From Allomuricauda sp. (GTDB lineage Bacteria; Bacteroidota; Bacteroidia; Flavobacteriales; Flavobacteriaceae): a stretch of DNA of 64,000 bases. Under the pieces are notes generated by a model, which did no database searches, was not told where the DNA came from, and saw only the letters and a list, made by a program, of their open reading frames with translations. Location: contig RHLF01000001.1 of assembly GCA_003712125.1 (NCBI GenBank), forward strand, positions 496,001 through 560,000. The letters run 5' to 3'. Positions 9,486 through 16,551 of the stretch are shown here, piece after piece; positions within the stretch are counted from its first letter, which is position 1, and every line of letters starts with the position of its first letter. The translations under genes and the position numbers were made by a program.

Positions 9486-9559
9486 GGTCTGGTAGTTCAG
9501 TTGGTTAGAATACCTGCCTGTCACGCAGGGGGTCGCGGGTTCGAGTCCCGTCCAGACCG
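9486..9559 (+). tRNA. tRNA-Asp (anticodon GTC)
   Basis: 74-nt cloverleaf: acceptor GGTCTGG pairs with CCAGACC, discriminator G. The anticodon stem CCTGC/GCAGG encloses loop CTGTCAC with anticodon GTC, and the T arm contains GGTTCGAGTCC. CCA is not encoded. A terminator follows at 9571. Confidence 0.97.
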
Positions 9560-9570
9560 CATCAAATTAA

Positions 9571-9602
9571 AACCCTTCACACTTAGTGTGAAGGGTTTTT
9601 TG
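9571..9602 (+). terminator. Terminator of tRNA-Asp
   Basis: Stem AACCCTTCACAC (9571-9582) with its perfect complement after loop TTA, then TTTTTT. Placed 12 bp after the tRNA. Confidence 0.9.
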
Positions 9603-9731
9603 TTTCGAAACGAAAAAGCTTGATTTTGAAGTTGAGAAACCAAAAAGCATATACCAACGAAGTTGGTAAAAGTGTTTGAATTGTTGCAGGAACACCCTTT
9701 ATGGCCGTCACCGAGCATAGCGAGGTGACAA

Positions 9732-9746
9732 TCCCGTCCAGACCGC
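9732..9746 (+). repeat. Direct repeat of tRNA-Asp 3' end
   Basis: TCCCGTCCAGACCGC is identical to 9546-9560, which covers the T-arm/acceptor 3' half of tRNA-Asp plus one base. The copies are 186 bp apart. This could be an attachment-site scar, or part of a palindromic dispersed repeat that begins with the GTCACC/GGTGAC hairpin just before it. Confidence 0.7.
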
Positions 9747-9826
9747 CACTTAAAAACCCTCAATACCCAAGAAAAAACAAGGCTGTGACTAATGAAATTG
9801 CATTCAAATTATAATTTTGTTTAAAC

Positions 9827-9845
9827 TTTAACAAAATATGTTAAA
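9827..9845. promoter_or_regulatory. Inverted repeat TTTAACA-N5-TGTTAAA upstream of folE
   Basis: Perfect 7-bp arms at 9827-9833 and 9839-9845. A GTTTAAAC palindrome lies at the left edge (9819-9826). The centre is about 77 bp before the folE start. Could be an operator; the cognate regulator is unknown. Confidence 0.35.
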
Positions 9846-9912
9846 CAAAATAGTAGTTTTACCAAAAACCCAAGTAGGGCAATAGTGTTGGCCTTACGCT
9901 AAGACGAATTTT

Positions 9913-10617
9913 ATGCAAGATCAGGAAGCAGTACTAAACGGATATGTTGATTCCCAGGAACTTTTGAATGGCTTTACCCATGAGGAAATCGGTGATGAAC
10001 ATTTATATACAGGGATAGATACACCGCTCAAAGCAAATGCCTTCGAACAATCTGACAAAGAGAAAAAGGAACAAATAGCGCAGCTTTTTGCCCAAATTAT
10101 GGACGTAATGGGCTTGGATTTAAAAAACGATTCCCTACGCGGCACCCCCATGCGGGTTGCAAAAATGTACATTGACGAAATTTATTCAGGGTTAAATCCG
10201 GCAAATAAGCCCAAGGTGGCACTTTTCGAAAATTCTTATCAGTACAATCAAATGCTGGTTGAGAAAAATATCACGTTCTATTCCAATTGCGAGCATCATT
10301 TTGTACCTATAATCGGAAAGGCGCATGTTGCCTACATATCTTCCGGTAAGGTTATAGGACTTTCAAAACTCAACAGAATTGTGCAATACTTTGCCAAGCG
10401 TCCTCAAGTACAAGAGCGTTTGACCAACCAAATTGCTCGAGAACTTCAAACAGTTTTAGAGACCAAAGATGTGGCTGTAATTATTGATGCAAAGCATTTA
10501 TGTGTATCTTCAAGAGGCATAAAGGATGATACTTCAGCAACAGTGACTTCCTTTTATGGGGGACAATTTCAAACCGCAGAAAAGGTACAGGAGCTTTACA
10601 ACCATATTAATAATTAA
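9913..10617 (+). CDS. folE: GTP cyclohydrolase I
   Basis: Converts GTP to dihydroneopterin triphosphate, the first step of tetrahydrofolate and pterin synthesis. 234 residues, with the family core at 60-230: zinc/catalytic block SNCEHHFVPI, GLSKLNRIVQYFAKRPQVQE and HLCVSSRGIKDD. The N-terminal 55 residues are acidic and poorly conserved, as in other bacterial FolE. No other folate gene is adjacent. The AT-rich upstream repeats hint at specific control. ATG at 9913 is the natural start. Confidence 0.95.
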   Translation: MQDQEAVLNGYVDSQELLNGFTHEEIGDEHLYTGIDTPLKANAFEQSDKEKKEQIAQLFAQIMDVMGLDLKNDSLRGTPMRVAKMYIDEIYSGLNPANKPKVALFENSYQYNQMLVEKNITFYSNCEHHFVPIIGKAHVAYISSGKVIGLSKLNRIVQYFAKRPQVQERLTNQIARELQTVLETKDVAVIIDAKHLCVSSRGIKDDTSATVTSFYGGQFQTAEKVQELYNHINN

Positions 10618-10686
10618 GGGTTATTACGTTGAACGTCCTGTTTGCCATGAGTAAGAAAAACTTGTTTCGTGCTTAAGAACAAACAC

Positions 10687-11088
10687 ATGAAAAATAAGAA
10701 GCCTGACAATGTGGTCTATGACGAGACAACGGAAAAATATGAAGCTGCTCTAAAACCCTACCCTACTGATTTAGGTGCCCCTGTGATCAAGAAGACCAAC
10801 ATGGCACCATGGAAAAACAAGGGAATTTCAATGGTCAACTCAGCCATGGGCGCCGAATACGATGAATTAAAAAAACAATTCAAAAATTTACAAGAACGTT
10901 TTGAGTACAATGAATTGATCTATGGTGCGAAGTTTAGCTTTCAACCTATGGTAGGTAATGTCTACCACTTGTACAAAAACGGCCATAGCGAAGCTTTTCT
11001 TTCCATCTTAGCGCCCAACGAATGCAATTTTGAACATCTTGGTAGTTTCAGATTGGGCTCCGACTATGTATGGGACAAACTCGATTGA
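10687..11088 (+). CDS. DUF2452 family protein
   Basis: Small soluble protein of 133 residues. I start it at the ATG at 10687 (MKNKKPDNVVYDETTEKYEA); a GTG six codons upstream is a weaker alternative. It contains conserved-looking blocks YPTDLGAPVIKK and SFQPMVGNVYHLY with a coiled-coil-like segment between them (EYDELKKQFKNLQERFEYNE). This matches the DUF2452 family as I know it; that family is sometimes labelled GTP-binding, but no P-loop is visible here. Function unknown. It may be cotranscribed with folE, 69 bp upstream. Confidence 0.7.
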   Translation: MKNKKPDNVVYDETTEKYEAALKPYPTDLGAPVIKKTNMAPWKNKGISMVNSAMGAEYDELKKQFKNLQERFEYNELIYGAKFSFQPMVGNVYHLYKNGHSEAFLSILAPNECNFEHLGSFRLGSDYVWDKLD

Positions 11089-11415
11089 CCTAAGCGTTGG
11101 TTTTCAAACCAATAATAATTGCATTTCCCCCAAAAATGACATGTATTTAAGGAATACATAATCTGTCGGTTTTCGCAATAAGCAATACCCAATTGCAAAA
11201 AAAATGCTTTCTATACTTTTTAACAAGCATTCTAAATTTCAATATAAATAGTTTAATATCAACTATTTATATCTATTTCATCGCAGCTTAGCGCTATAAA
11301 AATTCTTAAAATTTCTATAAAATAGTACCTTTTTATACATAGTACTGTAACAAAATGATTTTTGCGGCGTCTATATAGTGTAATCAAGTTTAATCAATCA
11401 TTAAAAAATACAATC
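11089..11415. other. AT-rich upstream region of the mini-gene cluster
   Basis: 327 bp with no gene. It holds a perfect 11-bp inverted repeat at 11242-11272 and several A/T runs. GATTTTTG near 11356-11363 resembles a -7 element with one mismatch, which would place a start site about 45 bp before the first mini-gene. No terminator is visible for the preceding DUF2452 gene. Confidence 0.5.
11242..11272. repeat. Perfect 11-bp inverted repeat
   Basis: ATATAAATAGT at 11242-11252 and its exact complement at 11262-11272, spacer of 9 bp. It is not followed by a T-tract, so an operator is more likely than a terminator. It lies about 144-174 bp upstream of the first mini-gene. Confidence 0.6.
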
Positions 11416-11529
11416 ATGAAAGCATCAATCAACAGAACAGTAACAGAATCAAGAACAGGAAAGTACTTCTCAACATTAAGTGGTAGCAAAAGATCACTTT
11501 GGGCGCAATACCGAAATTTTAATCGCTGA
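11416..11529 (+). CDS. 37-residue cationic mini-protein, copy 1
   Basis: Unrecognised small gene: MKASINRTVTESRTG, then KYFSTLSGSKRSLWAQYRN, ending FNR. Charge is about +7, with one Trp and two Tyr and no Cys, membrane segment or signal peptide. The next gene (11562) encodes the same protein with three conservative changes. Of 14 differing sense codons, 11 are synonymous, which argues for selection on the peptide and against a chance frame. It is preceded by an AATCAATCA-containing A-rich leader, as are both following copies. There is no Shine-Dalgarno, normal for Bacteroidota. Function unknown. Confidence 0.75.
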   Translation: MKASINRTVTESRTGKYFSTLSGSKRSLWAQYRNFNR

Positions 11530-11561
11530 GGCGCAAATTCATCAATCAAAAAACAATCATC

Positions 11562-11675
11562 ATGAAAGCATCAATCAACAGAACAGTTACAGAATCAAAG
11601 ACAGGACAATATTTTTCTACCCTAAGTGGTAGCAAAAGATCACTCTGGGCACAGTATCGGAATTACAATCGCTAG
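11562..11675 (+). CDS. 37-residue cationic mini-protein, copy 2
   Basis: Tandem paralogue of the gene at 11416: identical except R13K, K16Q and F35Y. The stop codon differs (TAG against TGA). The nucleotide sequences differ at 19 of 114 positions, mostly third bases, so the duplication is not recent. Starts 32 bp after copy 1, with a similar ATCAATCA leader. The shared block SGSKRSLWAQYRN is the most conserved part and contains the only Trp. Function unknown; the charge (about +6) would fit binding to nucleic acid, ribosome or membrane, but nothing in the sequence decides this. Confidence 0.75.
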   Translation: MKASINRTVTESKTGQYFSTLSGSKRSLWAQYRNYNR

Positions 11676-11698
11676 TCAACATTTCAATCAATCAAAAA

Positions 11699-11812
11699 AT
11701 GAAACCCATTATCATCAATCAATCAGCAATCGAAACAAAAAAGGCAGTTTTGCTCATGAACTTACAGAGCAGCAGACGGATCCGCTGGACCCATACTGTA
11801 AAAAGCCTTTAA
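11699..11812 (+). CDS. Possible third 37-residue mini-protein
   Basis: Open frame of exactly 37 codons, MKPIIINQSAIETKKAV, then LLMNLQSSRRIRWTHTVKSL. It begins 23 bp after copy 2 behind the same AATCAATCA leader and ends 24 bp before a strong terminator. Equal length, a MK start, a basic SSRR-I-R-W block near the position of SKRS-L-W, and net charge about +6 suggest a diverged member of the trio. Residue identity is too low to prove descent. An alternative frame through this region (11626-11877) is not supported by leader or conservation. Confidence 0.45.
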   Translation: MKPIIINQSAIETKKAVLLMNLQSSRRIRWTHTVKSL

Positions 11813-11836
11813 CACTACACCCGTTTCGGGAACCAC

Positions 11837-11872
11837 AAGGGATGAATAGCAATCTGCTTTCATCCCTTTTTT
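11837..11872 (+). terminator. Terminator of the mini-gene cluster
   Basis: Stem AAGGGATGAA (11837-11846) with exact complement at 11859-11868, then a run of six T. Closes the 11416-11812 unit and separates it from hemN. Confidence 0.88.
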
Positions 11873-11918
11873 ATTAGAATACCCTACAGGGATTTCTCAT
11901 ACCAAGGGCAAGTAACCC

Positions 11919-11930
11919 TGACAATTATCA
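11919..11930. promoter_or_regulatory. Fnr-like box upstream of hemN
   Basis: TGACAATTATCA, one mismatch from the palindrome TGATAATTATCA found at 22562 and 23327. Centred 53.5 bp before the hemN ATG, the same geometry as the other boxes. Matches the core of the Crp/Fnr consensus TTGAT-N4-ATCAA. Confidence 0.65.
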
Positions 11931-11977
11931 TGTTTTTTGAAGGCACCCAGTTATAGCTTTGAAAGAAAGTTATAGCC

Positions 11978-13336
11978 ATGTGCCATCTCGTTGAAAAATA
12001 TAATGTACCCGGGCCCCGTTATACCAGCTATCCGACCGTACCCTATTGGGATGTCGAAAACTTTTCAGGCTTAGGCTGGGAACAAGCGGTCATCAAGAGT
12101 TACCAACAAAACAAGGAAGAGGGACTCAGTATCTACGTTCATCTGCCTTTTTGCGAGAGCTTGTGTACCTTTTGTGGCTGTCACAAACGGATCACCAAAA
12201 GGCATGAGGTCGAAGTGCCTTACATCAAGGCAGTGGTAAAAGAATGGCAATTGTATGGTGAACTCTTTTCCGGTCGCCCAGTCATCAAGGAACTCCACCT
12301 AGGTGGTGGAACACCTACTTTTTTCACACCAGAAAATTTAACCCGGTTAATTGAGGGGCTCATACGGAATTCAACGATACATCCTAAGGCAGAGTTTAGT
12401 TTTGAGGGGCATCCCAACAATACCACAACAGCTCATTTAAAGGCATTGTATGACCTGGGATTTCGGAGGGTAAGCTTCGGTGTTCAAGATTACAATCCCA
12501 AGGTCCAACGTGCCATCAACCGCATACAACCCTTTGAGAAAGTAAGGGAGGTAACCCAAATGGCACGACAAATGGGGTATACCTCTGTAGGGCACGACCT
12601 AATTTACGGCTTACCGTTCCAAACCCTTGATGATGTAAAAAATACCATTGTTCGCACCCAAGAACTCAGTCCGGACCGGATCGCTTTTTACAGCTATGCC
12701 CACGTGCCATGGCGCAAAGGCAATGGACAACGAGGCTATCGCACCGAGGACCTTCCAAATCCTGAAGAAAAACAAAATCAGCATGAGCTAGGGAAGCGAT
12801 GGTTGCTGGGAATGGGTTACAAACATATTGGCATGGATCATTTTGCATTGGGCACAGACAGTCTTTACGAGGCTCTCAAAAAAGGCAGTTTACATAGAAA
12901 CTTCATGGGCTATACCGCATCAAAAACCCAGTTGATGATCGGTCTGGGGGTTTCAAGCATCAGTGATAGCTGGCATGCCTTCGCTCAAAATGTAAAAAGT
13001 ATTGAAGAATACCAACACCTGGTAGATCATGATGTAATTCCGGTTTATCGCGGTCATCTTTTAAACCAGGAGGATGAAATCATCCGAAAACATATTCTGA
13101 ATCTTATGTGTCATTTTGAGACTTCATGGACGTTGCATGAAAACAGCCTCATCGCAATGCCAAAAATTTTGGATGGTTTAAAGGAACTTGAAGCTGATGG
13201 CCTTGTGGTGATTGGAAATGATTCCCTTAGGGTTACAGAAAAGGGGCGACCCTATATCCGGAACATTGCAATGGCCTTTGACTTGAAATTACAACGCAAC
13301 CGATCCGAAAAACGTTTATTTTCAATGACGGTATAA
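11978..13336 (+). CDS. hemN: Oxygen-independent coproporphyrinogen III oxidase (radical SAM)
   Basis: Converts coproporphyrinogen III to protoporphyrinogen IX without oxygen. 452 residues, full-length HemN rather than the shorter HemW. The radical-SAM cluster motif is CESLCTFC (Cys59, 63, 66) followed by GC (Cys68). The N-terminal GPRYTSYPT is typical of true HemN. SAM/glycine motifs GGGTPTF and RVSFGVQDYNPKVQRAINR follow. An Fnr-like box precedes it, consistent with low-oxygen heme supply for the cbb3 oxidase encoded nearby. ATG at 11978 is chosen because MCHLVEKYNVPGPRYTSYP aligns with family N-termini. Confidence 0.95.
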   Translation: MCHLVEKYNVPGPRYTSYPTVPYWDVENFSGLGWEQAVIKSYQQNKEEGLSIYVHLPFCESLCTFCGCHKRITKRHEVEVPYIKAVVKEWQLYGELFSGRPVIKELHLGGGTPTFFTPENLTRLIEGLIRNSTIHPKAEFSFEGHPNNTTTAHLKALYDLGFRRVSFGVQDYNPKVQRAINRIQPFEKVREVTQMARQMGYTSVGHDLIYGLPFQTLDDVKNTIVRTQELSPDRIAFYSYAHVPWRKGNGQRGYRTEDLPNPEEKQNQHELGKRWLLGMGYKHIGMDHFALGTDSLYEALKKGSLHRNFMGYTASKTQLMIGLGVSSISDSWHAFAQNVKSIEEYQHLVDHDVIPVYRGHLLNQEDEIIRKHILNLMCHFETSWTLHENSLIAMPKILDGLKELEADGLVVIGNDSLRVTEKGRPYIRNIAMAFDLKLQRNRSEKRLFSMTV

Positions 13337-13342
13337 ATAGTT

Positions 13343-13357
13343 CACTCCAGAGGAGTG
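13343..13357. repeat. Short perfect hairpin between hemN and the FMN-binding gene
   Basis: CACTCC-AGA-GGAGTG, located 7-21 bp after the hemN stop. No T-tract follows, so termination would be weak at best. Confidence 0.4.
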
Positions 13358-13406
13358 TCAATAAAATTGTATTTATTATGATAGCTAATCCCTTAACTAT
13401 TTGATT

Positions 13407-13865
13407 ATGGAAATTCGAAACTTACACATGGATGGTTGTTTGGAGGTTCTGGCCAACAATTATGTGGGCCGATTGGGCTATATATATGGTCAAGGCCCAT
13501 TTATCATACCCATTACCTACTACCACGACCCTGAGGAAAAATGCATCATCAGCTATGCAGCTGAAGGCCATAAACTTTTTGCAATGCGCCAGTACAATAA
13601 GATAGCACTTCAAGTTGATGAAATCACAACCATACAAAATTGGAGATCGGTATTGGTGCAGGGGCGGTATGAAGAATTGGAAGGAAGCGATGCAAAATTT
13701 TACCTGCATAAGTTCGCCAAGGGCGTACAAGATGTTTTGGCCACCAAAGACAAAGAGACGCCAAAATTCATTAAGGATTTTTCGAGTAAACTTGACACGA
13801 GAGGCCTACCCATCGTATACCGCATGCATATTGACGATATTTCAGGAAAGATTCGAGAAAACTAG
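13407..13865 (+). CDS. Pyridoxamine 5'-phosphate oxidase-related FMN-binding protein
   Basis: Small flavin-binding split-barrel protein of 152 residues. MEIRNLHMDGCLEVLANNYV followed by GRLGY is the usual start of this nitroimidazole-resistance/PNPOx-like group, and ISYAAEGHKLFAMR is the phosphate-binding strand region. I start it at the ATG at 13407. It lies 70 bp after hemN inside the microaerobic island, probably cotranscribed or stress-induced. The substrate is unknown; such proteins bind FMN or F420 and may reduce small molecules. Confidence 0.8.
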   Translation: MEIRNLHMDGCLEVLANNYVGRLGYIYGQGPFIIPITYYHDPEEKCIISYAAEGHKLFAMRQYNKIALQVDEITTIQNWRSVLVQGRYEELEGSDAKFYLHKFAKGVQDVLATKDKETPKFIKDFSSKLDTRGLPIVYRMHIDDISGKIREN

Positions 13866-13903
13866 GGTGGCTTACCAAACCACAAGAAAAAACAAAACGA
13901 TTC

Positions 13904-14620
13904 CTAGGGTTGGTGGCATTCCATATCAGCTGCTACCATTTCTTGGGTTATGGGTTGTGGTGACACATAGGGAATACCGAGACCAAGTCCTCGCACAATG
14001 AACAATAGCCCGATGATAAATACAAAAACCGGCACCAATTTTCGAATCTTTGACTTCACCCTCCCACTAAAGAGGGTACTGGCATAGACTACCGAGGTCA
14101 TTAAGGGTACCGTGCCCAGACCGAATAAAATCATATACATACTTCCTTGTACTGGGGTGCCAAAGGCGATGGCACCAAACAATGCAACATAGACCAATCC
14201 ACAGGGCAAAAAACCATTTAAAAATCCAATTGTTAAAAAGGTGTCCGGACTTTGTTTTTTAAGTGTGGCACCCAATTTTGATTTCATTTTTGAAACGAAT
14301 TTATATAAGGGGCTGACCCATCTAAAACCTGCATAGAATTTGGAGGGAACCACAACCAACAAAATCATCAGAACCCCTATACCAATAGATAATTTCTGTT
14401 GAAATCCGAACAGCTGTAACCCCTTACCAACCAGACCGAACGCAAACCCCATAAGGGCATACGAAAACAAACGGCCCAAATGATATAGGGATAATTGGAG
14501 TACTTTTTTATAGGGCTGGGTTCTACTCAGGGGAAGCATAAAGGCGATTGGACCGCACATGCCCAGGCAGTGCAAGCTGCCCAACAAACCCAAAACCAAT
14601 GCAGATGCCATCATACTCAA
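13904..14620 (-). CDS. SafE/TauE-like membrane protein of the cbb3 oxidase cluster
   Basis: Polytopic inner-membrane protein of 238 residues with about six hydrophobic helices. The first helix carries LLGSLHCLGMCGPIAF, the Cys-containing signature of the sulfite exporter TauE/SafE-like family that accompanies fixGH genes and is thought to act in copper handling for oxidase assembly. A second GLVYVALFGAI half shows the internal duplication. A terminal MECHQP adds another Cys/His pair. Its ATG overlaps the ccoH stop (ATGA), so it is the last gene of the cco operon. Copper transport is inferred. Confidence 0.82.
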   Translation of the reverse strand: MSMMASALVLGLLGSLHCLGMCGPIAFMLPLSRTQPYKKVLQLSLYHLGRLFSYALMGFAFGLVGKGLQLFGFQQKLSIGIGVLMILLVVVPSKFYAGFRWVSPLYKFVSKMKSKLGATLKKQSPDTFLTIGFLNGFLPCGLVYVALFGAIAFGTPVQGSMYMILFGLGTVPLMTSVVYASTLFSGRVKSKIRKLVPVFVFIIGLLFIVRGLGLGIPYVSPQPITQEMVAADMECHQP

Positions 14621-15063
14621 TAGCTTATCTTTTCCTTATGTAGAAAGGTTTCCCCTTTATAGTACCAGGCAATGGCAATGTCCCATCGACCGTCAATTAA
14701 GCTATCGTCAGGTATAAGCAAATGTGAATTGGACAAACTTATAGGAAAGTTTACATCCAAGTGCCTATTCGACGGCCGGTACAGGGACACTTTACCTGTG
14801 ATGTGTTTGGGTTCAAAATTTTCTGGAAATTCGATCCGCAATCCATTATCTGATTTTTTCACCTTCAATTTAGCATCGAATTTCACTGAGTTTTTCTCGG
14901 CATCGATCTTCTCTTGATAGGCCAATTCTTCCTTGTAATACGTATTGGAAACCAACTCATGATTGGCATTATGATCTAGGCTTAATCGAATTACGAAATA
15001 CATGATAAAGGAGATAAAGGCAATAAATGCCAGTACAATTCCCGTTCCCCAATTTAGTTTCAT
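14617..15063 (-). CDS. ccoH: FixH/CcoH family cbb3 oxidase assembly protein
   Basis: Membrane-anchored assembly factor for cbb3 oxidase. One N-terminal transmembrane helix (TGIVLAFIAFISFIMYFVI) is followed by a periplasmic FixH domain with YYKEELAYQEKIDAEKN and a C-terminal beta-rich part. I start it at the ATG at 15063 (MKLNWGTGIV), giving 148 residues; an ATG two codons earlier (15069) is equally possible. Longer versions would overlap ccoG. It follows the ccoG stop by 4-10 bp. Confidence 0.88.
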   Translation of the reverse strand: MKLNWGTGIVLAFIAFISFIMYFVIRLSLDHNANHELVSNTYYKEELAYQEKIDAEKNSVKFDAKLKVKKSDNGLRIEFPENFEPKHITGKVSLYRPSNRHLDVNFPISLSNSHLLIPDDSLIDGRWDIAIAWYYKGETFLHKEKISY

Positions 15064-15073
15064 ACCCATTCTT

Positions 15074-16483
15074 TTAGTTATAACTGCGCGGTGCCAAAAA
15101 TTGCGTATTGGTCGTTTCAATCAATTCATTACCGCTGTACACCCCTATTTTTAAATTATCCTTATTGCCTGTTAAGGCCGAATTATTGATTTCGATAAAT
15201 AAGGTGCCTTCTGCCAAATCTTGGGCAGGCACATGAAACGCATCTACCGCTACCATACGAATTTGCCCTTTATGTGAAAGCAGCTTAAAACGAACATTCT
15301 CGATATCCTTTGTGGTCTTATTTACCAATTTATAGGTGAAGACATTACTAATTATATTATCGGCCTTCCGTTCATACAATTGTCCGGGTAGCCTGTAAAT
15401 GTTGGCTTCCAAATCATTCCTAAGAAACAACATGCCCACCAGTAAGCCTACCAAAATGGTCAACACGGCGGCATAGCCCTTCATCCGAGCGGTGAACCGA
15501 AATTTCTTTTTAGCACTTATTTCTTGTTCACTCGCATAGCGAATCAATCCTTTTGGTCTGTTGATGCGCTCCATGATATGATCACATTCATCAATGCAGG
15601 CTGTACAGTTCACACACTCCAATTGTGTGCCGTTACGTATATCGATACCCGTCGGACAAACATGTACACATTGAAAGCAATCAATACAATCGCCAAAACC
15701 TAAGGCATTCCTGTCTTCACCTTTTCTAAATTTCTTTCTCCCATTTTCGCTTTCCCCTCGCTTATGATCATAGGCCACAACTATAGACTTTTCATCCAAC
15801 AGTACCCCTTGTAGCCTGCCATAGGGACATGCAATTATGCAAACCTGCTCGCGAAACCAGGCAAAAACAAAATAGAAAACAGATGTAAAAATCAATAGGG
15901 GGACCATCGTACCCAAATGGGCCATAGGACCATCACTTATATACCGTAAGAGTTTGTCACTCCCAATGAGGTAGGCCAAAAAGACATTGGCAATAAGAAA
16001 GGAAATAATGAAAAAAACAGACCATTTCAATAATCTTTTTCGAATCTTTTTCGAATTCCAAGGGGCTTTCTGTAGTCGAATTTGTGCCCCTCTATCGCCA
16101 TCAATCCAATATTCTATTCGGCGAAAGACCATTTCCATAAAAATGGTTTGAGGACACATCCATCCGCAAAAAAGTCGGCCAAATCCAACCGTAAAAAGCG
16201 CAACAAAGACGACCCCGGTAATCATCGAGATGACGACCAAATGAAAGTCTTGTGGCCAAAACGGAAACCCAAAAATATTGAAGCGGCGCTCAAGTACGTT
16301 AAAGAGTAAAAATTGGTTGCCGTCAACTTTTATAAAAGGTGCTGAAAAAAGAAAAGCCAAAAGAACATAGCTCACCCATTTTCTGTATTCATAATACCTG
16401 CCACTAGGTTTTTTAGGATAAATCCAAGCCCTCTTCCCTTCTTCCGTTACCGTTGCGATCGAATCTCTAAAATTGTCTTCCAT
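15074..16483 (-). CDS. ccoG: Cytochrome cbb3 oxidase accessory protein CcoG (FixG/RdxA)
   Basis: Membrane iron-sulfur protein of 469 residues, proposed cupric reductase for copper insertion into cbb3 oxidase. About five transmembrane helices surround WMCPQTIFME and ACPYGRLQGVLLDE. A ferredoxin-like pair of [4Fe-4S] motifs follows: CIDCFQCVHVCPTGID and CVNCTACIDECDHIM. The C-terminal 110 residues form the Ig-like FixG domain. It sits between ccoP and ccoH in the usual order. Confidence 0.95.
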   Translation of the reverse strand: MEDNFRDSIATVTEEGKRAWIYPKKPSGRYYEYRKWVSYVLLAFLFSAPFIKVDGNQFLLFNVLERRFNIFGFPFWPQDFHLVVISMITGVVFVALFTVGFGRLFCGWMCPQTIFMEMVFRRIEYWIDGDRGAQIRLQKAPWNSKKIRKRLLKWSVFFIISFLIANVFLAYLIGSDKLLRYISDGPMAHLGTMVPLLIFTSVFYFVFAWFREQVCIIACPYGRLQGVLLDEKSIVVAYDHKRGESENGRKKFRKGEDRNALGFGDCIDCFQCVHVCPTGIDIRNGTQLECVNCTACIDECDHIMERINRPKGLIRYASEQEISAKKKFRFTARMKGYAAVLTILVGLLVGMLFLRNDLEANIYRLPGQLYERKADNIISNVFTYKLVNKTTKDIENVRFKLLSHKGQIRMVAVDAFHVPAQDLAEGTLFIEINNSALTGNKDNLKIGVYSGNELIETTNTQFLAPRSYN

Positions 16484-16551
16484 TGCTTTCGCTTCAATTG
16501 CCCTTTACACCACCTTAGGCATAGCGCATTCCTATGAAGGTTCGTACCATC

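Larger units (their letters stand above)
9603..9912. other. Gap with duplicated tRNA-Asp 3' end and folE upstream region
   Basis: No credible gene. A hairpin with arms GTCACC/GGTGAC lies near 9707-9730 and runs straight into a copy of the last 15 nt of the tRNA-Asp region (9732-9746). AT-rich DNA with inverted and repeated TTTAACA/TGTTAAA half-sites (9820-9847) follows before folE. A possible -7 box for folE, TAATTTTG, is at 9812-9819, but no TTG sits at proper spacing. Confidence 0.6.

Noticed and set aside
9521-9763. 80-codon minus-strand frame across tRNA-Asp ending in SGRDSNPRPP-like residues
   Set aside because: This is the well-known false protein produced by translating a tRNA on the wrong strand; tRNA-Asp and its terminator fully explain the DNA.
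11626-11877. 83-codon frame overlapping the end of mini-gene 2 and the third frame
   Set aside because: It starts inside copy 2 in another frame, crosses the terminator stem and has no leader; the duplicated copy 1 region does not preserve it.
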